From an uncultured Bacteroidales bacterium (GTDB taxonomy: Bacteria > Bacteroidota > Bacteroidia > Bacteroidales > Lentimicrobiaceae): a stretch of DNA of 8,488 nucleotides. A program made the translations under genes and the position numbers. A model generated the notes under the pieces. That model did no database searches. It had not been told where the DNA came from and saw only the letters and a list, made by a program, of their open reading frames with translations. Numbering within the stretch: position 1 is the first letter of the stretch; each line of letters starts with the position of its first letter. The stretch is taken from contig CALCQV010000008.1 in assembly GCA_937894795.1 (NCBI GenBank), forward strand, positions 1 through 8,488, in the 5' to 3' direction. This document shows positions 6,585 to 8,488 of the stretch, piece by piece.

Positions 6585-8345
6585 TCCATCAATTATTGCA
6601 GCATCAGAATCACTAACTACTGTTACGGCATTAGATTGGCCGGAAATAATATAGGCATCCCCACAAACAATATTGTTTGCAATTAAAACACGATTTTCAT
6701 GGCTAATTATGTAATAATATAGATCATATTCAAATAGTCCTGCAGGAATTTCAATATCTTCCAGGAAATGACCTTGTTCATCAAAGTTTGAAGTTATCTC
6801 TGACGTTTCTGTGAAAGTCTTGGTAGAATTTTCAGGAAAGTTATAAATTCTCTTTTCAAGTATGAAATGAATGGAAGATGCGCCTTCTGAATTTCTATAA
6901 TATCCGGCAACTTTAATATGGCCTATATTATTTTCATCCCTTGTATAAAGTTTAAAATTGGCTGGTTTTTCTTCTCTCACAAAAAGCCCACCACAGACAT
7001 GGATTTGGTCGTAGTTCATTTCCTTATAAAAACTTGGAGAGCAAGTTAAGGAGTTATTATCTATTCCATCAAGCCACCCAATCATTCTAATACTCAAATC
7101 ATCATAATTAGTCAAATGTATAGTGTAGTTATTCATTACATCAAGAAATCTTATGAGCCCACCTGATCCGCTGTTATTTACCATTAATAGAGCGTTTTTC
7201 GATGAATTTGTAGTCCCATACAAGAGTTTATCTCCTGTATCAAACCAACTGTTAATTTCGTAATCGTTGCTGACGAGATCATCCCTGCTAATAAAATTCA
7301 AATTATCTCCGGTTTCTAGATCAATGACCCTTACTGCATTCGCATCTTTGGCAATGTTAATCATTATAAGGTCTCTATTACCATCACTATTGACATCAAT
7401 AAGATCTTGACGATCACATGCATCATTCCAACCCGTAATTGACCCAAAGCCTATATTGTACATGGACATTAAGAAAGAGGATGACATAATATCAAATGTC
7501 CTTATATCCGCATTCTTTTCCACATCTTCATATCTAGTGTTGTCGGAATCGACAAATACTAAATCATCTCTTTTGTCATTGTTAATATCTCCTAAAAATA
7601 TTCTGTCATCTGCATCCATCAAATTATTGAATGGACCATGATCAATCCACTTAACCCCGGCATTAGTCATAATTTCTATGGCCCTAATAGCTCCAGAATT
7701 ATAAGTAGAGTTAACGAGTAGAATATCTGACAGACCATTCTCATTGATATTCCCAATAAAAATTCGGTCATCTGGGTCAAGCCACCCGTTAAGACTTGGA
7801 TTAATTGTGAGATAGGTTATCGTTTGTATAGCTATTCCAGTGGTCAAATTTATAACTTTAAGAAAGTCACCAGATTCTGCCATGTTTATTAGGACCATTT
7901 CATCATCTCCATCATTGTTCACATCGTTAATGAAAATTTTATCACCGGTATCAAAGAAGGAACCAAAATCCTCGGTGGAATCTATGATAGATGGTTCACT
8001 TTTGGAGAAATCAAAAATTAAGAGAACGTTCTGGGAATACGTACTAGAATTTACAATAATAAGTTCTTTACGCCCGTCATGGTTAATATCACCTAGAAAA
8101 GCCTGATCGGTTGGATCAATAAATTCAATCTCATCATCTTTCCAATTATACCATTTCTCATCTTTGCCTGTAAGCGCATCAATTACCCTAACAACCCCAG
8201 AATTTCCAGCCCGGTTAAAGAATATTACTTCATCATTCTCATCATTGTCAATATTGCCGACAAGAGTTATATCATCTGCAGCAAATAAATAAGATACTCC
8301 CAACAGTAAGAATATCAAACACAGGATAAGTCGTTTACTTTTCAT
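6582..8345 (-). CDS. Upstream half: signal peptide, seven-bladed FG-GAP propeller, start of SASA-type acetylesterase
   Basis: This 587-residue part has a typical Sec signal peptide (MKSKR, hydrophobic 6-21, cleavage near Ala22/Ala23). Residues 24-429 form seven repeats of 54-64 residues, each beginning W.D..D and carrying an FG-GAP/VCBS-like acidic loop such as GDINHDGRKELII. Residues 430-560 look like a beta-sandwich of the type preceding SASA esterases. At the end GDAYIISGQSNA (about 563-573) is block I of the SASA/CE6 SGNH-type carbohydrate acetylesterases, with Ser571 the expected nucleophile. Translation stops at a TAG 15 codons after the last motif residue, far too early for this fold. 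The ATG at 8345 is preferred over the in-frame ATG at 8408 because the signal peptide begins there; the longer version would add 21 residues and start inside the terminal inverted repeat. Alone, this half would be an exported propeller without an active esterase and without a sorting signal. Confidence 0.8.
   Translation of the reverse strand: MKSKRLILCLIFLLLGVSYLFAADDITLVGNIDNDENDEVIFFNRAGNSGVVRVIDALTGKDEKWYNWKDDEIEFIDPTDQAFLGDINHDGRKELIIVNSSTYSQNVLLIFDFSKSEPSIIDSTEDFGSFFDTGDKIFINDVNNDGDDEMVLINMAESGDFLKVINLTTGIAIQTITYLTINPSLNGWLDPDDRIFIGNINENGLSDILLVNSTYNSGAIRAIEIMTNAGVKWIDHGPFNNLMDADDRIFLGDINNDKRDDLVFVDSDNTRYEDVEKNADIRTFDIMSSSFLMSMYNIGFGSITGWNDACDRQDLIDVNSDGNRDLIMINIAKDANAVRVIDLETGDNLNFISRDDLVSNDYEINSWFDTGDKLLYGTTNSSKNALLMVNNSGSGGLIRFLDVMNNYTIHLTNYDDLSIRMIGWLDGIDNNSLTCSPSFYKEMNYDQIHVCGGLFVREEKPANFKLYTRDENNIGHIKVAGYYRNSEGASSIHFILEKRIYNFPENSTKTFTETSEITSNFDEQGHFLEDIEIPAGLFEYDLYYYIISHENRVLIANNIVCGDAYIISGQSNAVTVVSDSDAAIIDG
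7059..8276 (-). repeat. Seven tandem FG-GAP/VCBS-type beta-propeller repeats (protein level)
   Basis: Seven degenerate repeats are seen at the protein level. The acidic loops start near residues 31, 86, 141, 199, 253, 317 and 378 of the upstream half: NIDNDENDE, DINHDGRKE, DVNNDGDDE, NINENGLSD, DINNDKRDD, DVNSDGNRD and TTNSSKNA. Each is followed by a hydrophobic strand and a V/IRxxDxxTG-like strand. Seven copies would close one propeller. The last loop has lost its acidic residues and probably no longer binds calcium. Such domains commonly mediate ligand or glycan binding in secreted proteins; the ligand here is unknown. Confidence 0.8.
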
Positions 8346-8382
8346 AAAGCATATTAATATTAATGAAACATTATATATACTG
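8346..8382 (-). promoter_or_regulatory. A+T-rich leader before the enzyme start
   Basis: This 37-base leader lies between the inverted repeat and the ATG at 8345. It holds a TATATATAATG stretch and a perfect 12-base palindrome, ATTAATATTAAT, at 8353-8364, just upstream of the start. No convincing Bacteroidota -33/-7 pair (TTTG and TAnnTTTG) and no Shine-Dalgarno can be pointed to, so a promoter is inferred only from position and composition. Confidence 0.25.
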
Positions 8383-8488
8383 GCTAAAGTATTGACTCCT
8401 TTGCTCATAATGGATTAATAAATCATGAAACTAATTCTGTTTGATTATAACTTTATACCATTATGAGCAAAGGAGTCAATACTTTAGC
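8383..8488. repeat. Perfect 31-base inverted repeat with 44-base spacer, running into the window end
   Basis: Arm 8383-8413 is the exact reverse complement of arm 8458-8488; the right arm reaches the last base of the window, so the true length may be greater (the base at 8382 would be the next to match). Spacer 8414-8457 is A+T-rich and not palindromic. Each arm contains ATGAGCAAAGGAGTC, giving MSKGVNTL in both outward directions; on the minus strand this is an in-frame extension upstream of the enzyme's signal peptide. Possible readings are an invertible promoter segment, the end of a duplicated or mobile segment, or a contig-end fold-back artefact. Confidence 0.9.

Larger units (their letters stand above)
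2955..8345 (-). pseudogene. Composite multidomain T9SS-secreted esterase/glycosidase gene interrupted by one in-frame TAG
   Basis: The two large minus-strand frames are the same frame: their starts differ by a multiple of three, and only one stop (TAG, 6582-6584) followed by seven sense codons lies between them. The join falls inside one domain: SGQSN, with the nucleophile serine of a SASA/CE6-like esterase, is before the TAG, and the oxyanion-side and Asp/His blocks come after it. The signal peptide is only on the upstream part and the T9SS sorting domain only on the downstream part, so neither half makes sense as a separate secreted protein. Uninterrupted, the product would be 1796 residues: signal peptide, seven-bladed propeller, beta-sandwich, esterase, DUF5060-like domain, GH-A-like barrel, beta-rich region, sorting domain. 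A genuine nonsense mutation, a sequencing or assembly error, and TAG readthrough all fit; the first two are most likely. The two halves are listed separately. Confidence 0.75.

Noticed and set aside
7456..8106. Plus-strand frames at 7456-7641 and 7840-8106
   Set aside because: They lie opposite the propeller repeats. Their similar Ser/Leu-rich wording is the antisense of the repeated acidic loops, not a protein family.
7059..8276. CRISPR-like or DNA tandem repeat array
   Set aside because: The repetition is at the protein level only (propeller blades with diverged codons), with no conserved DNA repeat and spacer pattern.
8346..8460. A confident Bacteroidota promoter in the leader or repeat spacer
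   Set aside because: TTTG-like and TAnnTTTG-like words with correct spacing could not be found; the A+T richness gives many weak matches.

Overview
The window looks like a chromosomal segment from a Bacteroidota bacterium. Three things point that way: a GldH gliding-motility lipoprotein gene (5' end cut off by the window), the gldH-to-class A penicillin-binding protein gene order common in that phylum, and a type IX secretion system (T9SS) C-terminal sorting domain on the large minus-strand protein. No genus can be assigned from the sequence.

Layout. On the plus strand, positions 1-398 hold the 3' part of gldH, followed after 24 bases by a full-length, apparently intact bifunctional PBP1A gene (423-2777). 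A 177-base convergent intergenic region (2778-2954) contains two hairpins. The rest of the window, 2955-8345 on the minus strand, is one very long reading frame interrupted once by an in-frame TAG at 6582-6584. The part before the TAG encodes a signal peptide, seven FG-GAP/VCBS-type beta-propeller blades, a beta-sandwich linker and the first catalytic block (SGQSN) of a SASA/CE6-like carbohydrate acetylesterase. The part after the TAG, in the same frame, encodes the rest of that esterase (WYNGE and DPVH blocks), a DUF5060-like domain, a clan GH-A-like glycoside hydrolase barrel, a beta-rich region and a type A T9SS sorting domain. Uninterrupted, this would be a secreted or surface-anchored enzyme of 1796 residues combining an esterase and a glycosidase, presumably acting on an acetylated polysaccharide.

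The window ends in a perfect inverted repeat (8383-8413 and 8458-8488, 44-base spacer). Each arm contains the same ATG-led nine-codon stretch, pointing in opposite directions. This is either a real feature (invertible or duplicated leader) or a contig-end artefact.

How the genes fit together: gldH and the PBP1A gene are core functions (gliding motility/T9SS and peptidoglycan synthesis). The minus-strand enzyme is an accessory, more A+T-rich gene whose product would need the T9SS to reach the cell surface. The most notable points are the nonsense codon that separates the esterase catalytic residues, the unusual domain combination, and the terminal inverted repeat.
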